Positions 48,877-57,076 are shown, counted from the first letter of the stretch. The stretch: DNA of 64,000 bases from Microbacterium ginsengisoli (GCF_000956535.1 NZ_JYIY01000079.1:1-64000), one strand, 5' to 3'. The notes: generated from the letters alone by a model not told the origin. Translations and numbers: made by a program.

Positions 48877-49788
48877 ATGTCCGAGAGCGAAGCGATCGCA
48901 CGGTGGCGTGAAGACCCGGTGGCGGGGCTGCTCGGGGTCTTCGACCTCACCGACACGGGCGCGCGCACGACCGAGGACATCTTCACGGCGTCGTCGCACT
49001 TCATGCCGAGTGGTCGCATCTTCGGCGGGCAGGTGCTCGCGCAGTCGATGCTCGCCGCCTCCCGCACTGTCGGGGACGACCGTGTCATCCACTCGATGCA
49101 CGGCTACTTCCTCCGGCCCGGTGACGCGTCGCAGGACATCACGCTCTCGGTCGACCGCATCCACGACGGCCGGTCGTTCTCGACCCGCCGCACCCAGGCG
49201 TACCAGGGCGGCGCCCCGATCCTCTCGATGATCGCGTCGTTCCAGGTGCCGGATGACGGGCTCGAGCACGCGGCGTCCTTCGACGGGAACGTGCCGTCCC
49301 CCGAGGAGCTCGGTGACCAGGAGACAGCGCTCACGCGCGTGACATCGTTCAGCGGGCTGCGCCTGACCGATCGCCCCATCGAGCTGCGTTACGTCGAGGG
49401 GCCCGTCTACCTGCGGGTCGACGGCGCGCACGTGCCCCACCAGGCGGTGTGGGCGCGACTGCGGCGGCCGATCGGCGACGATCCGCTGCTGCACCGGGCC
49501 GCGCTCGCGTATCTCAGCGACCTGAGCATCCAGGAGTCGATCCTGCGTGCGCACGGCATCGCGTGGGCGACGCCGGGGATGAAGGTCGCGAGTCTCGACC
49601 ACGCCATGTGGTGGCATCGTGACGGACGTGTCGACGACTGGGTGCTCTACGCGCAGGAGTCTCCGAACGCCCGCGGCGGACGGGGGCTGGCGACCGGCCG
49701 CATCTACACCCGCGACGGCGACCTGCTCGCCTCGACGGCGCAGGAGGTCATGGTGCGACTTCCCGTCAGCGACGGTGCGCGTAGCTGA
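48877..49788 (+). CDS. tesB: Acyl-CoA thioesterase II
   Basis: This 303-residue double-hotdog enzyme hydrolyses acyl-CoA. TesB marks are SGRIFGGQVLAQSMLAASRTV at about 48-68, HSMHGYFLRPGD and SLDHAMWWHRD (catalytic Asp region) near residue 245. A GGGAGGAG ribosome site precedes the ATG. The gene overlaps the convergent thioesterase at its 3' end by 23 bp. Confidence 0.95.
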   Translation: MSESEAIARWREDPVAGLLGVFDLTDTGARTTEDIFTASSHFMPSGRIFGGQVLAQSMLAASRTVGDDRVIHSMHGYFLRPGDASQDITLSVDRIHDGRSFSTRRTQAYQGGAPILSMIASFQVPDDGLEHAASFDGNVPSPEELGDQETALTRVTSFSGLRLTDRPIELRYVEGPVYLRVDGAHVPHQAVWARLRRPIGDDPLLHRAALAYLSDLSIQESILRAHGIAWATPGMKVASLDHAMWWHRDGRVDDWVLYAQESPNARGGRGLATGRIYTRDGDLLASTAQEVMVRLPVSDGARS

Positions 49789-50269
49789 TCGAGGGGCCTG
49801 CGTACGGCTCCCACGCGGCACGAAGGGTCTCGGGCAGGCGCACGGGTCGCCCGCTCACCGGGTCGACGAGCACGATCACCGCGGATGACTTCGCGTACAG
49901 CTTCTGCTCCCCGCCCGTCGCGGGGCTGAACACCTCGTAGCAGACCTCGACGCTCGATCCGCCGACCGTGCCGAACCACAGCTGCACGTCGAGCGGGTTG
50001 CGCTGGTAGGGCACGGGCAGCAGGTACTCGATCTCCTGCCGCGCGATGAGCGTCATCGGCCCCCCGTCGTCGACGGACGCCGGCAGCACCGCGGTGGGAG
50101 GGGCGTCCTCTCCGTCGCCGGGCAGCCAGAAGGCGCGCACGCGCGCCTCCTCGAGGAGCTTCAGCATCGCCGTGTTGTTGACGTGGTTGTACGCGTCGAG
50201 GTCTCCCCATCGCAGATGGATGGGGATGTGGACGCGCCGATGCGCGGCCCCGGACGGCTCGTCAGTCAC
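49766..50269 (-). CDS. Hotdog-fold acyl-CoA thioesterase (4HBT type)
   Basis: This 167-residue single-hotdog protein contains RWGDLDAYNHVNNTAMLKLLEEAR, the 4-hydroxybenzoyl-CoA-thioesterase signature with the catalytic Asp before xYNHVNN. The GTG at 50269 overlaps the ettA stop by 8 bp, so the two genes are coupled. Substrate is unknown. It converges with the unrelated TesB thioesterase. Confidence 0.9.
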   Translation of the reverse strand: MTDEPSGAAHRRVHIPIHLRWGDLDAYNHVNNTAMLKLLEEARVRAFWLPGDGEDAPPTAVLPASVDDGGPMTLIARQEIEYLLPVPYQRNPLDVQLWFGTVGGSSVEVCYEVFSPATGGEQKLYAKSSAVIVLVDPVSGRPVRLPETLRAAWEPYAGPSISYAHRR

Positions 50270-51941
50270 GCGTGAGCTTGCGGTAGGTGGAGCGGTGGGG
50301 GTTGGCCGCATCGGCGCCGAGCCGCTCGATCTTGTTCTGCTCGTAGGCCTCGAAGTTGCCCTCGAACCAGTACCACCGGTCTGGGTCCTCATCGGTGCCC
50401 TCGTAGGCGAGGATGTGCGTCGCGATGCGGTCGAGGAACCACCGGTCGTGGGTGATCACGACGGCGCATCCCGGGAACTCGAGCAGTGCGTTCTCGAGCG
50501 ACTGCAGCGTCTCGACGTCGAGGTCGTTCGTCGGCTCGTCGAGCAGCAGCAGGTTGCCGCCCTGCTTGAGGGTGAGCGCGAGGTTCAGGCGGTTGCGCTC
50601 ACCACCGGAGAGCACGCCGGACTTCTTCTGCTGGTCCGGCCCCTTGAAACCGAACTTCGAGACGTAGGCGCGCGACGGGATCTCGGTCTTGCCGACGGTG
50701 ATGATGTCGAGTCCGTCGGAGACGACCTCCCAGAGCGTCTTCTCCGGGTCGATGCCCGCACGGGACTGGTCGACGTAGCTGATCTTGACCGTCTCGCCGA
50801 TCTTCAGATCTCCGCCGTCGAGCGGCTCGAGACCGACGATCGTCTTGAACAGCGTCGTCTTTCCGACGCCGTTCGGGCCGATGACGCCGACGATGCCGTT
50901 CGGCGGGAGACTGAAGCTCAGCCCGTCGATGAGCGACCGGCCGTCGAAGCCCTTCTGGAGCTTCTTCGCCTCGATCACGACACTGCCCAGGCGCGGCCCC
51001 GGCGGGATCTGGATCTCCTCGAAGTCGAGCTTGCGGGTGCGCTCGGCCTCCGCGGCCATCTCCTCATAGCGGGCGAGGCGGGCCTTCGACTTCGCCTGGC
51101 GGCCCTTCGCGTTCGAGCGAACCCAGTCGAGCTCTTCGGCCAGGCGCTTGGCGAGCTTGGCATCCTTCTTGCCCTGCACGTCGAGTCGTTCGGCCTTCTT
51201 CTCGAGGTAGGTCGAGTAGTTGCCCTCGTAGCCGATGAGCCGGCCGCGGTCGACTTCGGCGATCCACTCTGCGACGTTGTCGAGGAAGTACCGGTCGTGG
51301 GTGATCGCGATCACCGCACCGGGGTACTTCTGCAGGTGCTGCTCGAGCCAGAGCACGCTCTCGGCGTCGAGGTGGTTGGTGGGCTCATCGAGCAGGAGCA
51401 GGTCGGGCTTCTGCAGTAGCAGCTTCGTCAGCGCGACGCGTCGCTTCTCACCGCCCGAGAGAGGAGCGATCGCCGCATCTCCGGGCGGGGTGCGCAGTGC
51501 ATCCATCGCCTGCTCGAGCTGCGAGTCGAGGTCCCACGCGTCGGCCGCATCGATCTCCTCCTGCAGGACGCCCATCTCGGCGAGCAGAGCGTCGAAGTCG
51601 GCGTCGGGGTCTGCCATGAGGGCGGAGATCTCGTTGAAGCGGTCGAGCTTCGCCTTGATGGCGATGCCGTCCTGGATGTTCTCGAGCACCGTCTTGCTCT
51701 CGTCGAGCTCGGGCTCCTGCATGAGGATGCCGACGGTGAACCCGGGGCTGAGCTTCGCGTCGCCGTTCGAGGGGTGGTCGAGACCGGCCATGATCTTGAG
51801 GATCGTCGACTTGCCGGCACCGTTGGGACCGACCATGCCGATCTTCGCGCCGGGGAGGAACGCCATCGTGACGTCGTCGAGAATGAGCTTCTCTCCGACG
51901 GCCTTGCGGGCGCGGACCATCTGGTAGATGTATTCAGCCAT
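50262..51941 (-). CDS. ettA: Energy-dependent translational throttle protein EttA
   Basis: This 559-residue ABC-F protein binds the ribosomal E site and links translation to ATP/ADP level. Two Walker A motifs (GPNGAGKST near 40, GPNGVGKTT near 360) and two signatures (LSGGEKRRVAL, LSGGERNRLNL) are present, with an EttA-type arm between the subdomains and the inter-domain linker. It starts at the ATG at 51941. Confidence 0.96.
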   Translation of the reverse strand: MAEYIYQMVRARKAVGEKLILDDVTMAFLPGAKIGMVGPNGAGKSTILKIMAGLDHPSNGDAKLSPGFTVGILMQEPELDESKTVLENIQDGIAIKAKLDRFNEISALMADPDADFDALLAEMGVLQEEIDAADAWDLDSQLEQAMDALRTPPGDAAIAPLSGGEKRRVALTKLLLQKPDLLLLDEPTNHLDAESVLWLEQHLQKYPGAVIAITHDRYFLDNVAEWIAEVDRGRLIGYEGNYSTYLEKKAERLDVQGKKDAKLAKRLAEELDWVRSNAKGRQAKSKARLARYEEMAAEAERTRKLDFEEIQIPPGPRLGSVVIEAKKLQKGFDGRSLIDGLSFSLPPNGIVGVIGPNGVGKTTLFKTIVGLEPLDGGDLKIGETVKISYVDQSRAGIDPEKTLWEVVSDGLDIITVGKTEIPSRAYVSKFGFKGPDQQKKSGVLSGGERNRLNLALTLKQGGNLLLLDEPTNDLDVETLQSLENALLEFPGCAVVITHDRWFLDRIATHILAYEGTDEDPDRWYWFEGNFEAYEQNKIERLGADAANPHRSTYRKLTRD

Positions 51942-51994
51942 AGCCGCCCCAGTCTACGGGGGCGAGAGTCGCCGTGTCGGACGGTGCTGACGGG

Positions 51995-52489
51995 CTACCA
52001 GTTGATCGGACGGGTCTGTCCGATCAGGCAGCCGCCGGAAACGAGGCCCGGGGCGACCTCTGTCACCGGACTCGCGATAGTCGGGCCCACCTGTCCGATC
52101 AGACATTCGTCGCCGAGACGAACGGAGAACTGCAGGCTCTCGACCGCGCGTCCGATCGTGGTCTCATCGTTCGTGACCTGCATGTCGGCCTTCGAGAAGC
52201 CGTCGGCGACCAACGCGTCGATGTAAGCCCTGCCGTGAACCTGATCCGGACCGCTCCATACGCTCGCCACCGTCTGGGCGAAGATCGGCAGGTTCTGCTG
52301 AGCCGTGCCGCCCGGGACGAACGCCACTGGTCCCGATGCCGTCGGGGTGGACGTCGGCGTCGCCGACGACACCGCGACGGACGGAGTCGGAGATGGAGCC
52401 GGTGTGGAGGTGCACCCCGCGAGAAGAGCGAGCGCCCCCGCCGCGCAACCGGCGGGGATCAGTTGCACGGAGGAGCGGAACCGGGTCAC
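51995..52489 (-). CDS. DUF6993 lipoprotein
   Basis: This 164-residue protein has a lipoprotein signal ending ALLAGC (Cys near residue 26), a Ser/Thr/Pro-rich linker and a globular domain with NLPIFAQTVASVW, YIDALVADGFSKADMQVTND and two cysteines in ECLIGQ and GCLIGQ. That combination fits the DUF6993 family of Microbacteriaceae. The two cysteines may form a disulfide outside the cell. Function unknown. Confidence 0.82.
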   Translation of the reverse strand: MTRFRSSVQLIPAGCAAGALALLAGCTSTPAPSPTPSVAVSSATPTSTPTASGPVAFVPGGTAQQNLPIFAQTVASVWSGPDQVHGRAYIDALVADGFSKADMQVTNDETTIGRAVESLQFSVRLGDECLIGQVGPTIASPVTEVAPGLVSGGCLIGQTRPINW

Positions 52490-52514
52490 AGCGGGAGTCT
52501 AACCGGGGCCGAAC

Positions 52515-52991
52515 TCAGAACGGCGTCGCGACGTTGTCGCCGACAGGCTCTCGGCTCGGAGCCCCGGCGCTCTCGTCGCCCGGCAGGGCCCAGGAGGACT
52601 CGGAGTCATCCGGCGCGCCCTCGACGGCCGCGGCGACATGGTCGCGCATGAAACTGGTCGTACCCCAGCGCAGGTCGTGGCCGATCGCATCGGCTTCGAT
52701 CTCCGGTGACACGCCCTTTCGCGTGCCGTTGTCCCATTCCCGCAGGCGCAGCCGCCCGTGGACGATGACGCGGTCACCCTTCTGCAGCGACCCGTGGGCA
52801 TGATCTCCCAGCGCGCGGAACGCCGACACCGTGTACCAGTTCGTGTCGCCGTCGATCCACGCCTGCCGCTGTCGGTCGTAGCGCCGATCGGTTGCCGCCA
52901 ACCGCAGCGTGGTGACAGTGAGGCCATCGGCGACCGTACGGCGTTCGGGGATGCCGGCCACGTTTCCGATGACGGTGATGTGCTCAGACAT
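52515..52991 (-). CDS. ssb: Single-stranded DNA-binding protein (stand-alone paralogue)
   Basis: This 158-residue protein has an OB fold (ITVIGNVAGIPERRTVADGLTV, NWYTVSAFRALGDHAHGSLQKGDRVIVHGRLRL) and a short tail ending DNVATPF, which keeps the terminal PF used to recruit partners but is less acidic than the standard tail. It is not next to rpsF/rpsR/rplI, so it is probably the second SSB common in Actinobacteria. The ATG has AAGGAG upstream, and the leader at 53005-53090 can fold in two ways. Confidence 0.92.
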   Translation of the reverse strand: MSEHITVIGNVAGIPERRTVADGLTVTTLRLAATDRRYDRQRQAWIDGDTNWYTVSAFRALGDHAHGSLQKGDRVIVHGRLRLREWDNGTRKGVSPEIEADAIGHDLRWGTTSFMRDHVAAAVEGAPDDSESSWALPGDESAGAPSREPVGDNVATPF

Positions 52992-53004
52992 GAGGTGCTC
53001 CTTC

Positions 53005-53090
53005 CCGGTGCGGAGACCGTCCCCGCACCGGTCGCGACGCCCGGGTGCCCGCCGGACGTCGCGACCGGGACCAGCCTCATACGGGGACGG
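53005..53090 (-). promoter_or_regulatory. ssb leader with mutually exclusive hairpins
   Basis: One fold pairs 53017-53025 with 53082-53090 (9 bp) around an inner 12-bp stem (53028-53039 with 53057-53068). The other pairs 53005-53013 with 53023-53031 (9 bp) directly before the AAGGAG site. The strands of the two folds overlap at 53023-53025 and 53028-53031, so both cannot form at once. This looks like a switch in the mRNA, or a DNA palindrome bound by SSB or a regulator. Confidence 0.6.
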
Positions 53091-53161
53091 GCGCGGCATC
53101 CGCCTGACCCCGAGGCCAGGGGGAACCGCGCCCGTTGTGTGCGCTGGGGAGGAAGCCGCGT

Positions 53162-53686
53162 TCAGGCCTCGACGTACTCCGCGAAGCGCGCGCGTACCTT
53201 GTTCACCTTCGGAACGGCGACCGCCAGGCAGTAGCCCTGCGTCGGGTTCTTCGCGAAGAAGTCCTGGTGGTAGTCCTCCGCTGGGTAGAACTCCCCGAGC
53301 GGCTCGATCGTCGTGACGATCCCGCCGTCCCACCACTCCGACGCCCGATCACGAGCCGCCTCGAACAGCTCGCGCTGCGCGTCGTCGGCGGGGAACATCG
53401 CGCTGCGATACTGCGTGCCGATGTCGTTGCCCTGCCGATTGAGCTGACGAGGGTCGTGCATCGTGAAGAACGCATCCAGGATCACGTCGGCGGGCACCAC
53501 ATCGGGGTCGAACGTGACGGCCACAGCCTCGGCGTGTCCCGTGGCTCCCGTGCACACCTGCTCATACGTCGGATGGGGCCGCCGCCCGCCGGTGTAACCG
53601 GAGACGACCGAGCTCACGCCCCGCAGCGAGCGATATGCCGCGTCGAGGCACCAGAAGCAACCGCCGGCCAACACGAATGTCTGCAT
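53162..53686 (-). CDS. msrA: Peptide methionine sulfoxide reductase MsrA
   Basis: This 174-residue enzyme reduces S-methionine sulfoxide in proteins. The catalytic Cys lies in GGCFWCLDAAYR near residue 10, and YCLAVAVPKVNKVRARF holds a C-terminal Cys. The ATG at 53686 has GGAG five bases upstream; an ATG one codon before is possible. A SigR/SigH-like promoter lies 39-68 bases upstream. Confidence 0.96.
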   Translation of the reverse strand: MQTFVLAGGCFWCLDAAYRSLRGVSSVVSGYTGGRRPHPTYEQVCTGATGHAEAVAVTFDPDVVPADVILDAFFTMHDPRQLNRQGNDIGTQYRSAMFPADDAQRELFEAARDRASEWWDGGIVTTIEPLGEFYPAEDYHQDFFAKNPTQGYCLAVAVPKVNKVRARFAEYVEA

Positions 53687-53724
53687 CATCTCTCCACTCT
53701 CTCGCACCCGAGGGTGCCATCGCA

Positions 53725-53754
53725 TACAACAGCACCCTCGTCTCCCCTGTTCCC
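53725..53754 (-). promoter_or_regulatory. SigR/SigH-type promoter of msrA
   Basis: On the minus strand GGGAAC (53754-53749) and GTTGTA (53730-53725) are 18 bp apart, matching GGGAAY-N18-GTT, the thiol-oxidative-stress sigma factor consensus of Actinobacteria. msrA is a known member of that regulon in other genera. Confidence 0.6.
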
Positions 53755-53771
53755 GGCGCCGATGTCCGTGG

Positions 53772-53787
53772 TCGAAGCTATGTTCGA
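53772..53787. promoter_or_regulatory. LexA box (SOS operator) before the 73-residue protein gene
   Basis: TCGAAGCTATGTTCGA matches the actinobacterial SOS box TCGAAC-N4-GTTCGA with one mismatch. It covers TATGTT (53779-53784), a -10 box for the gene at 53802, so LexA bound here would block its transcription. Confidence 0.65.
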
Positions 53788-53801
53788 ACCACGGAGGCAT
53801 C

Positions 53802-54023
53802 ATGACGACGACACCACGACAGGATGACGGCATCGCGCGCGCCGCGGCAGACCTCTGGCGCGTGCTGCGTGCCGACGGCACGATTGCGGGGCACGTGCGC
53901 CGCGTGCGTGACGGGCACGACGACCTCTGGGTGACCCTGCGCTATCGGGCCGGCGCCGGGTTCGTCGAGATGGGCCGCTTCCGCGACCGCGCTCTCGCGA
54001 CGGATGTCGCGCGTGCCGGCTGA
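53802..54023 (+). CDS. Small protein, likely SOS-regulated
   Basis: This 73-residue protein starts at an ATG with GGAGG close upstream. It reads GIARAAADLWRVLRADGTIAGHVRRVRDGHDDLWVTLRYR and GFVEMGRFRDRALATDVARAG: a helix, then a small beta sheet, with no signal or membrane segment. I know no family. The LexA box at its promoter suggests a role in DNA damage response. It converges with yczR, four bases apart. Confidence 0.7.
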   Translation: MTTTPRQDDGIARAAADLWRVLRADGTIAGHVRRVRDGHDDLWVTLRYRAGAGFVEMGRFRDRALATDVARAG

Positions 54024-54027
54024 GCGG

Positions 54028-55461
54028 TCAGATCACCGCATCGAGTCGGTCCAAGCCTATCACCGGCGACATCGCGCGCACGTCGCGCCAGCACTCCGCG
54101 AGCACGCCCACCGCGCGCTCGAGCACGTCGACGGTGGCGGTGAACGGCACGCGCAGATATGTGTCGTGTCCACCGTCCACCGAGAATCGCGGGCCGGGCG
54201 AGAGAAGCATCCCGCGCGCACGGGCCGCCAGCACCACGTTGCCGCTCAGCGGTGCACCGAGGTCGATCCAGAGCGCCACTCCGCCCTTCACATCGGGTAC
54301 CGACCACTCCGGCAGCAGAGACCCGACGCCGTCGACGACCGTGTCGCGACCCGCACGCAGCACGTGGGCCCGCTGGGCGACCACCTCGTCGTACCGATCC
54401 ATCACCCGGGCGGCGATCGCCTGGTCGAGGTCGGGGGTGCCGAGCTCGGCGGCGAATCGCGCGGCGATGAGTCGGCGGATGAGCGAGGTCTCCGCGCGGA
54501 TCCAACCGATGCGCAACCCTCCCCAGACGGTCTTGCCGAGCGACCCGACGCGAACGATGTCGAGGCCGGGAACGTCGAGACCGAACAGCGGTGCACGGTC
54601 GAAGGGCTCCACAGAGAGGTCTGCAGTCGTGTCGTCCACGACCACGGTGGTGCCCGCCCGCACCGCCGCGCGAGCGATCTCGTCGCGCTCGACGATCGTC
54701 ATCGATCGGCCGGTCGGGTTCTGGAAGTCGGGCATCAGGTATGCGGCCACGGGCACGGTGCGGGCGAAGGCCTGTCCAGCTCTGTCGAGGTCCCATCCGC
54801 CGCCCGTCGACACCGGGATGCCGACGAGCCGACCGCCCGCGCGGCGGAACGCCTCCGCCGCATGCGGATAGGTCGGCGTCTCGAACACGACACGGTCGCC
54901 GCGCGTGACCAGAACGGTCGCGAGGAGCGCGATCGCGCTCTGCGCGCCCGTCGTCACGATGATCTGATCGGCCACCGTCGGCAGGCCGCGGGCGCTGTAG
55001 TTCGCGGCGATCGCGGCACGCAGATCCGCTCGCCCCACCACGTCGTAGCCGGGCCGCGCCACCAGTGATGCGGCGTCGGTCGCGGCTTCTGCGATCACCC
55101 CGGGCAGTCCCGGCCACGCCGGCGGACTCGCCTGCTGCAGATCGAGGGCGAAATCGTCCGGCGCGATGGTGCGACGCATTCCCTCGCCGCCGCCGAGCGG
55201 CTCCGTCACGCTGCCCGATCCCCGTTGGCTGCGGATGTGGCCCGAGTCGCGCAGACTCCGGTAGGCCGCCGCGACCGTGGTGCGACTCAGGGCGAGCGCC
55301 GCTGCGAGTTCGCGCTCTGCGGGCAACTGGGTGCGAGCGGCGAGACGACCGTCGAGGCAGAGCAGCCGGACGGCATCGGCGAGAGCCTCGTACGCGGGTT
55401 CGCTGGTGCGCCAGACACCGAGAGCGGCGACGAGGCCACGAGCCGAAATTCGCGAGTCCAT
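54028..55461 (-). CDS. yczR: MocR-type regulator YczR (GntR HTH fused to aminotransferase fold)
   Basis: This 477-residue protein joins a GntR winged helix (about 20-85, LPAERELAAALALSRTTVAAAYRSLRDSG) to a fold-type I aminotransferase domain with the PLP lysine in VRVGSLGKTVWGG. Such proteins act as regulators, not transaminases. The divergent neighbour encodes YczE, the typical partner of YczR in Actinobacteria. A TAGCGT box (55473-55468) stands six bases before the ATG. Confidence 0.92.
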   Translation of the reverse strand: MDSRISARGLVAALGVWRTSEPAYEALADAVRLLCLDGRLAARTQLPAERELAAALALSRTTVAAAYRSLRDSGHIRSQRGSGSVTEPLGGGEGMRRTIAPDDFALDLQQASPPAWPGLPGVIAEAATDAASLVARPGYDVVGRADLRAAIAANYSARGLPTVADQIIVTTGAQSAIALLATVLVTRGDRVVFETPTYPHAAEAFRRAGGRLVGIPVSTGGGWDLDRAGQAFARTVPVAAYLMPDFQNPTGRSMTIVERDEIARAAVRAGTTVVVDDTTADLSVEPFDRAPLFGLDVPGLDIVRVGSLGKTVWGGLRIGWIRAETSLIRRLIAARFAAELGTPDLDQAIAARVMDRYDEVVAQRAHVLRAGRDTVVDGVGSLLPEWSVPDVKGGVALWIDLGAPLSGNVVLAARARGMLLSPGPRFSVDGGHDTYLRVPFTATVDVLERAVGVLAECWRDVRAMSPVIGLDRLDAVI

Positions 55462-55467
55462 GCGGCC

Positions 55468-55501
55468 ACGCTACCCATATTGGACTGGTGTACAAAGTCC
55501 A
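55468..55501. promoter_or_regulatory. Probable YczR operator and yczR promoter
   Basis: TGGACT (55481-55486) and AGTCCA (55496-55501) form an inverted repeat around GGTGTACAA. On the minus strand TGGACT falls between a weak -35 (TTTGTA) and the -10 TAGCGT of yczR, so binding could repress yczR and control yczE. Assignment to YczR rests on position. Confidence 0.5.
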
Positions 55502-55522
55502 CCTGTGCGCTGAGATGGAGGA

Positions 55523-56200
55523 ATGACCCGCCGCATCCTCGCCCTCATCGTCGGATTGGCCCTCTACGGTGCGGGAGATGCTCTCGCGATCCGCGCCGGT
55601 CTGGGAGTCGATCCGTGGACAGCCTTCGCGCAGGGCCTCTCCCTGCACACGGGCATCGGTGTCGGCTGGATCACGAACTTCGTGGGTCTGCTCGTGCTGC
55701 TGCTCTGGATCCCGCTGCGGCAGCGGCCCGGCATGGGCACGGTCGCGAACATCCTCCTGCTCGGCACCGTCATGCAGGCCACGCTCGCGATCGTGCCTCC
55801 GGTCGAGGGCATCGTGGTGCAATTCGCGCTGCTCATCGGTGGGACGCTGCTGGTCGCACTCGCGACGGGCATCTACATCGGCGCGGGATTCGGGCCCGGG
55901 CCGCGAGACGGCCTGATGACAGGAATGAACACGCGGCTCGGGTGGCCGATCTGGGTGTGCCGCGCGATCGTCGAGCTCACCGTGCTCGCAATCGGCTGGC
56001 TGCTCGGCGGCACGGTCGGCATCGGCACCGTCATCTTCGCCCTCGCGATCGGGCCGCTCGTGCACCTGAGCATGGCGCGCTTCGCGCGAGTGCGGCACGA
56101 CGGCAGTGCCGAGGCATCCATTGCGCAGTCACCCATCGAGGGGGACTCGACAGCGCAGACGTGCCCCCGACAGGACTCGAACCTGCAACCGTCGGATTAG
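55523..56200 (+). CDS. yczE: YczE/YitT-family membrane protein
   Basis: This 225-residue protein has five or six hydrophobic helices and the YczE pattern GLALYGAGDALAIRAGLGVDPWTAF and GIYIGAGFGPGPRDGLMTGMNTRLG. A transport or sensing role is suspected in this family but not shown. Its last 13 codons and TAG stop lie inside the tRNA-Arg gene on the other strand, giving a C-terminus (TCPRQDSNLQPSD) that is antisense tRNA sequence. Confidence 0.9.
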   Translation: MTRRILALIVGLALYGAGDALAIRAGLGVDPWTAFAQGLSLHTGIGVGWITNFVGLLVLLLWIPLRQRPGMGTVANILLLGTVMQATLAIVPPVEGIVVQFALLIGGTLLVALATGIYIGAGFGPGPRDGLMTGMNTRLGWPIWVCRAIVELTVLAIGWLLGGTVGIGTVIFALAIGPLVHLSMARFARVRHDGSAEASIAQSPIEGDSTAQTCPRQDSNLQPSD

Positions 56201-56234
56201 AAGGCCGATGCTCTATCCATTGAGCTACGGGGGC
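56162..56234 (-). tRNA. tRNA-Arg (TCT)
   Basis: Minus-strand acceptor GCCCCCG/CGGGGGC, D-arm GCTCAATGGATAGAGC, anticodon loop CTTCTAA (anticodon TCT) and T-arm GGTTCGAGTCC are complete. A TAGTCT box (56246-56241) lies seven bases before it. Its 3' half overlaps the end of yczE. Confidence 0.97.
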
Positions 56235-56300
56235 AGATCAAGACTACGGGAGCACTCGCCCCGCCACCCTGTCGCCGGGGCGAGCGTCGCCACCCCGCAC

Positions 56301-56306
56301 TAGGAT
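56301..56306 (+). promoter_or_regulatory. Leaderless promoter -10 (TAGGAT) for orn
   Basis: TAGGAT ends seven bases before the ATG at 56314. Confidence 0.55.
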
Positions 56307-56313
56307 CGGTGCC

Positions 56314-56937
56314 ATGGCAGGAACGGAAGGCGACCGGCTCGTCTGGATCGATTGCGAGATGACGGGGCTCGATCCGGAGGTCGATCAGCTCGTCGAGATC
56401 GCTGTGATCGTTACCGACTTCGAGCTCACCCCGCTCGACGAGGGCTTCCAGGTCGTGATCAAGCCCGATGCATCCGCTCTGGCGCACATGAACGATTTCG
56501 TCACCGGGATGCACCGCACCTCGGGTCTGCTCGACGAGATCCCCGAGGGGATCACCGTCGCCGAGGCCGAGTTCCAGGCACTCGAGTACATCCAGCGCTT
56601 CGTGCCGCTGGAGGGGAAGGCCCCGCTCGCCGGCAACACGATCGGCACCGATCGCATGTTCCTGGCTCGCTACATGCCTCGCCTCGACCGATGGCTGCAC
56701 TACCGCAATGTCGACGTGTCGAGCATCAAGGAACTCTCCCGCCGCTGGTATCCCCGCGCCTACTTCAACGCTCCGTCGAAGGACGGCGGCCACCGCGCTC
56801 TCGCCGACATCCGCGAGTCGATCCGCGAACTGGCGTACTACCGCTCGGCGGTGTTCGTGCCGGCGCCCGGCCCCTCGTCCGACGATGCGCGCGCTGCCGC
56901 GCAGGCGGCGGTGTCGTCGTTCGCGCCCGGGGTGTGA
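56314..56937 (+). CDS. orn: Oligoribonuclease
   Basis: This 207-residue DEDDh exonuclease degrades 2-5-nt RNA, including pGpG. Motif I is [10 protein letters not shown], motif II lies at [16 protein letters not shown], and motif III is [17 protein letters not shown] (His and Asp). tRNA-His follows by 36 bp. Confidence 0.97.
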   Translation: MAGTEGDRLVWIDCEMTGLDPEVDQLVEIAVIVTDFELTPLDEGFQVVIKPDASALAHMNDFVTGMHRTSGLLDEIPEGITVAEAEFQALEYIQRFVPLEGKAPLAGNTIGTDRMFLARYMPRLDRWLHYRNVDVSSIKELSRRWYPRAYFNAPSKDGGHRALADIRESIRELAYYRSAVFVPAPGPSSDDARAAAQAAVSSFAPGV

Positions 56938-56973
56938 GAGAATCTTGAGGTTGTCCCGAGCTCTCGGGGCCAT

Positions 56974-57047
56974 GGTGGCTATAGCTCAGTCGGTAGAGCA
57001 CCTGGTTGTGGTCCAGGGGGTCGCGGGTTCAAGTCCCGTTAGCCACC
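56974..57047 (+). tRNA. tRNA-His (GTG)
   Basis: Acceptor GTGGCTA/TAGCCAC with the extra G-1 (56974) opposite C, D-arm GCTCAGTCGGTAGAGC, anticodon loop TTGTGGT (anticodon GTG), T-arm GGTTCAAGTCC; CCA encoded at 57048-57050. Confidence 0.97.
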
Positions 57048-57076
57048 CCACGTTCTCCCGCGACGGGAGCTGATCG

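Noticed and set aside
52017-52105. TGTCCGATCAGRCA repeats in the DUF6993 gene similar to the stem after tRNA-Ala (1303-1340)
   Set aside because: In the gene they encode the two CLIGQ cysteine motifs, which I expect from the family, and at tRNA-Ala they form a terminator stem. The likeness is short and probably chance.
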